From assembly GCA_964584595.1 (NCBI GenBank), contig CAZPAM010000001.1, positions 114,643 to 178,642 on the forward strand: DNA of 64,000 nt, given 5' to 3'. The notes under the pieces are model-generated. The model saw nothing but the letters and a program-made list of their open reading frames with translations. It ran no database searches and was not told the DNA's origin. The position numbers and the translations under genes were made by a program. Within the stretch, counting starts at the first letter, position 1; the number at the start of each line of letters is the position of its first letter. Shown in pieces: positions 61,219-64,000 of this stretch. This DNA is from Scalindua sp964584595 (GTDB lineage Bacteria > Planctomycetota > Brocadiia > Brocadiales > Scalinduaceae).

Positions 61219-61303
61219 GACCCTTCCAAACAATTTATTTTATACATTCCAATCACATCTCTCAAAAATATCAAAACTAAAATTATTCATGTACAAATAC
61301 AAC

Positions 61304-63058
61304 TTAGTCAATAATTACACTTCGAAAGTGCGGTGGAGCATCAACACCACTATCCATGATATTGAGTCGTAACTTTTCATCAAAACCACATCTGCTATAG
61401 AAATCCGAAACTTGCCGGTTTTTTGATGTTGGCAGATATTCACCCTGGACAACTTCAACTTTTCTCAACCTGGCAGCCTCAATAACACAAGACATAAATG
61501 CGTTTTCAATACCTCGGCCAATAACCCGGCATGACAATAAAAAGGTATCAATTTCCGCGGTATCGCCAGAAAATTGAAGAATTACAGCACCAACAATACC
61601 AGCATCATCGTACTTATCTTTGAGAGATAAATATAGAACGTCATATGTATCATTATCAATAAACTTCTTGATATCAGCTTCGCTATATCTTTTCGTAGTT
61701 AGATTGAATTGATTGGTGCGCTGAGTCAATTGCGCAATCCTCTGGATAGATTTCTCATCCGCAAATTTTACCGTTACTTCCATTTCAAGCTTCTCTAGAA
61801 ACTCATCAATACAATCAGAGCGTTTTTGAAGTTTTCTGCGGCCAGATTCAGCTTGATACATTTTTGTCCGCTGCCTATCGGCATCAGAATACAGCAAACT
61901 GTCAAAATATCCTGTTGAGCCAATAACCTGCCGGTAATCAAAAGATTGTTTGGGATCAACCAAAATCACTTCAACCTGGGGCAAAATTTCCCTAACCATA
62001 TTTGTCTCAAAATGGCTGTCATCGATGAATACAAAACTATCCAGCCCAAGATTCAGAGATTCCGATATGTTCTTAATATTACCCACTTTGTCTTCCCAGT
62101 TTATTTCATATGCCGCAATATGTTCTCGCTTAAGAAGCATTTCCGGATGCACATCAAATACTTCCCAAACATCTTCCTCATTATTTTTTGAACATAAAGT
62201 CAGTATCACACCTCTGTTGTGTAAGTTAACAAGCTCCTGCTGGAAATCATAAAAGCCACCCCCAGGTCCATGCTTTGACAGCTTGATCCCATCAATTCCA
62301 TCTTCACCAATAATTCCGCCCCAAAGGGTATTGTCACAGTCAAGTACAAGACATTTTTTGTTCTTACCCTTCAAAGCATTAATGTATTTAAAATCTTCTT
62401 TAGCAATAACATTTAAGGCATCAAGCGAGTATGGTGCTGCGCTAAAATACCAGAAACGATTATCATAAAATGAATTTATTCCAATTTGCGTAATACAATC
62501 TGCCAAATCTACATAAAACACATTGGTAAATCTAGAAAATATTTCCTTCATTTGCACTTCTAACCTTTTAAGTGTACTGCTTTGCGAATCAGGCAACTGA
62601 TCTTCCATAATTCCTAAACTTTTATAAATAGGCGTTTCAAGTCCATGCCATAATACAACGGCAGAACATTGCTTCCTGATGGCTTGCAGAGTCTGCTCAA
62701 CATAATCTAGAACCCTCTCAAGCTCACTCTCTAGCTGTTCAGGGCTTAAGCTCAAAAAATCTCTTGCAAGAGGCCATGAAAAGTCTTCTAATTTTAAAAA
62801 AATTAATATACAGTCCGTTTCAGACGTAAACACCGGCTTATTGTCTGCTCCCAAGCCTCCATGGCAATCTTGAAGAATATTATCATAATTACCAACAGAT
62901 ACGTTTGCCTCAAAACCAGACTTGAAAGCATAATATTGAAGGTAGGGGATAATTGATTCAACTGTAATATTTCTCAAAACAGCAATACGATAGCCCTGCA
63001 GTTTGCTGTTTGGGGCTTGTTTCAATACCTGCTGTATCTCTGATAGAGATAGATTCAT
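61304..63058 (-). CDS. FkbH-type HAD enzyme (glyceryl-ACP forming), second copy
   Basis: A 584-residue protein. The N-terminal SGNH-like domain has NSFYDNRFWYFSAAPYS near 195. The HAD domain has CLVLDCDNTLWGGIIGEDG near 236-254, LCSKNNEEDVWEVF near 283, and DSFVFIDDSHFETNM near 356. The C-terminal part has RIAQLTQRTNQFNLTTKRY near 448 and DTFLLSCRVIGRGIENAF near 520. It shares long conserved blocks with the protein at 38159-39868 but differs in the N-terminal domain. ATG start at 63058. Confidence 0.92.
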   Translation of the reverse strand: MNLSLSEIQQVLKQAPNSKLQGYRIAVLRNITVESIIPYLQYYAFKSGFEANVSVGNYDNILQDCHGGLGADNKPVFTSETDCILIFLKLEDFSWPLARDFLSLSPEQLESELERVLDYVEQTLQAIRKQCSAVVLWHGLETPIYKSLGIMEDQLPDSQSSTLKRLEVQMKEIFSRFTNVFYVDLADCITQIGINSFYDNRFWYFSAAPYSLDALNVIAKEDFKYINALKGKNKKCLVLDCDNTLWGGIIGEDGIDGIKLSKHGPGGGFYDFQQELVNLHNRGVILTLCSKNNEEDVWEVFDVHPEMLLKREHIAAYEINWEDKVGNIKNISESLNLGLDSFVFIDDSHFETNMVREILPQVEVILVDPKQSFDYRQVIGSTGYFDSLLYSDADRQRTKMYQAESGRRKLQKRSDCIDEFLEKLEMEVTVKFADEKSIQRIAQLTQRTNQFNLTTKRYSEADIKKFIDNDTYDVLYLSLKDKYDDAGIVGAVILQFSGDTAEIDTFLLSCRVIGRGIENAFMSCVIEAARLRKVEVVQGEYLPTSKNRQVSDFYSRCGFDEKLRLNIMDSGVDAPPHFRSVIID

Positions 63059-63159
63059 TTCAATGATTCACTGTATTAAAATCTTATATATTGAACCTAA
63101 TGATTTCAAAATGAGGGAAGTTCTGGCTGATTGATATGCATCGCTCCGATGACATATTT

Positions 63160-64000
63160 TTAAGTCCTTCCCAATATACGATCAAATAACTCAAATGCCC
63201 CTCCTGCAGTTCCAAGGACATATTTCTTATCTACAGAATTAAACAAGTACGACCTTCCTATTGCGTGCGGGATGGTGCTTGTAACACTATTGTTTGCAAG
63301 AGATGTAAAAGCATACTTAACACCTTTTTCCTCTAAAACCTTTTGGGTAGCACTATTAAATGAACCTTTGTTACCATATGGATATGAAAACACTTCTCCA
63401 TCCCCTCCCCAGCCTTTAATGTAATCAATAGATTGCTCAATTTCCCACCTGAGCCATCTGTCCGGCAAGAAAGCAAGACGGACATGGCTCATTGAGTGAG
63501 AAGCCAGTGTGACCAATTCATATTTCGATATTTTCTCAAGATCTTTCACATTTAACAACTTTCTCTCTGTTAGCGGATCCCGGTCAGAATCGGTTTCAAT
63601 TAGCAATTTATCCAATAACGCTTTTAACTGGCCAATATTCAGGCTCATTACTTCATGAAAATAATCCTCAAAATTATATCGCTCTTGGCCTTCAAACTTT
63701 TTAAGCATGTTATAAACTCCAAAATGGAGGCAGCGACTCCTCAGGCCATCAAGAGATTCACCGTCCAGACAAAAGCCTACTGGAACAAAAAGTGTTATAG
63801 GAACCTGATATTCTTCTAAAATTGGCACAAGTTGTAAAATATTAAAGTCAGCATCATCTATTGTCAGGATAAGAACAGGCGTCCTCAACTTGCCCCCTTG
63901 CGGCACAAATAATGAATCAAGCCCTGGAACGCAAGGTAGGAGGCTATACTCATCTTTTAATGTCCGTATTTGTTGTTCTATTGTTTGAAACGAGACTTCG
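63160..64000 (-). CDS. NodB-type polysaccharide deacetylase (partial, runs off the right edge)
   Basis: The frame is open from 63160 to the right edge of the window. The GTG at 63906 is only an internal codon, because coding sequence resembling the family continues upstream (VSFQTIEQQIRTLKDEYSLL). The NodB motif LILTIDDADF contains the catalytic and metal-binding aspartates; the usual FDDG is IDDA. YELVTLASHSMSHVRLA with SHSMSH gives the second metal motif, and VFSYPYGNKGSFN a later one. It probably removes N-acetyl groups from a glycan or precursor. It stands at the head of the second FkbH-ACP-GNAT cassette. Confidence 0.88.
   Translation of the reverse strand, partial: EVSFQTIEQQIRTLKDEYSLLPCVPGLDSLFVPQGGKLRTPVLILTIDDADFNILQLVPILEEYQVPITLFVPVGFCLDGESLDGLRSRCLHFGVYNMLKKFEGQERYNFEDYFHEVMSLNIGQLKALLDKLLIETDSDRDPLTERKLLNVKDLEKISKYELVTLASHSMSHVRLAFLPDRWLRWEIEQSIDYIKGWGGDGEVFSYPYGNKGSFNSATQKVLEEKGVKYAFTSLANNSVTSTIPHAIGRSYLFNSVDKKYVLGTAGGAFELFDRILGRT

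Noticed and set aside
63160..63906. A complete deacetylase gene starting with GTG at 63906
   Set aside because: The frame stays open with family-like sequence up to the window edge, so the gene is partial and this GTG is internal.
1..64000. CRISPR arrays, tRNA or rRNA genes
   Set aside because: I saw no regularly spaced repeats, no cloverleaf-like conserved tRNA segments and no rRNA-like sequence in the gaps.

Overview
The window is one long surface-glycan biosynthesis locus. About 58 protein-coding genes fill it, and every one I accept lies on the minus strand, so transcription runs from high to low coordinates. Genes are packed with ATGA/TGATG overlaps and short gaps. The DNA is AT-rich (judged by eye, somewhat under 40% GC). 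The gene content (nonulosonic acid pathways, O-antigen ligase, four radical SAM proteins, an EPS-associated MarR-type regulator) points to a Gram-negative bacterium. A Planctomycetota (anammox-type), Desulfobacterota or Nitrospirota-like host would fit, but the sequence alone does not decide. I see no rRNA, tRNA, CRISPR array or intact insertion sequence.

Layout in transcription order. (a) 64000-58349: a partial NodB-type deacetylase, then FkbH, acyl carrier protein, a GNAT-fold protein and a hot-dog/SDR fusion. (b) 58250-51704: assembly functions: two GT2 glycosyltransferases, an O-antigen ligase, an LPG-synthase-type membrane protein and a B12-type radical SAM protein. (c) 51703-51078: the largest non-coding stretch, with a perfect 17-bp dyad, upstream of the MarR-type regulator. 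(d) 50737-40404: a pseudaminic-acid-type pathway (PseB, PseC, PseF-like, PseG, PseI-type synthase) interleaved with an aldo/keto reductase, a class III aminotransferase, an epimerase, a phosphoesterase and an ATP-grasp protein. (e) 40269-36236: a VOC protein and a second FkbH-ACP-GNAT cassette, followed by a PIG-L deacetylase. (f) 35937-31805: a TylF-type methyltransferase and the amidotransferase/HisH/HisF trio that makes acetamidino groups. (g) 31794-27435: three large putative glycosyltransferases. (h) 27295-14983: a NeuA/NeuB/NeuC nonulosonate pathway beside two paralogous B12-type radical SAM proteins, a SPASM radical SAM protein, SDR, TIM-barrel isomerase and hydroxyacid dehydrogenase. 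(i) 14864-7403: two HAD phosphatases, an epimerase, a CBS-domain/nucleotide-sugar dehydrogenase fusion, a hexose-1-phosphate guanylyltransferase, and a third NeuB/NeuA pair. (j) 7400-1: a decayed methyltransferase, hexapeptide acyltransferase, another large putative glycosyltransferase, two methyltransferases, an ABC exporter and the start of an asparagine-synthase-type amidotransferase.

Read together, the locus could make up to three different CMP-nonulosonic acids and decorate them by amidination, methylation, and exchange of N-acetyl for other acyl groups carried on dedicated ACPs. The two best candidates for under-described biology are the repeated deacetylase/FkbH/ACP/GNAT module (36236-39868 and 59882-64000) and the radical-SAM-rich nonulosonate block (14983-27295). 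Three small decayed gene remnants show that the locus has been remodelled.
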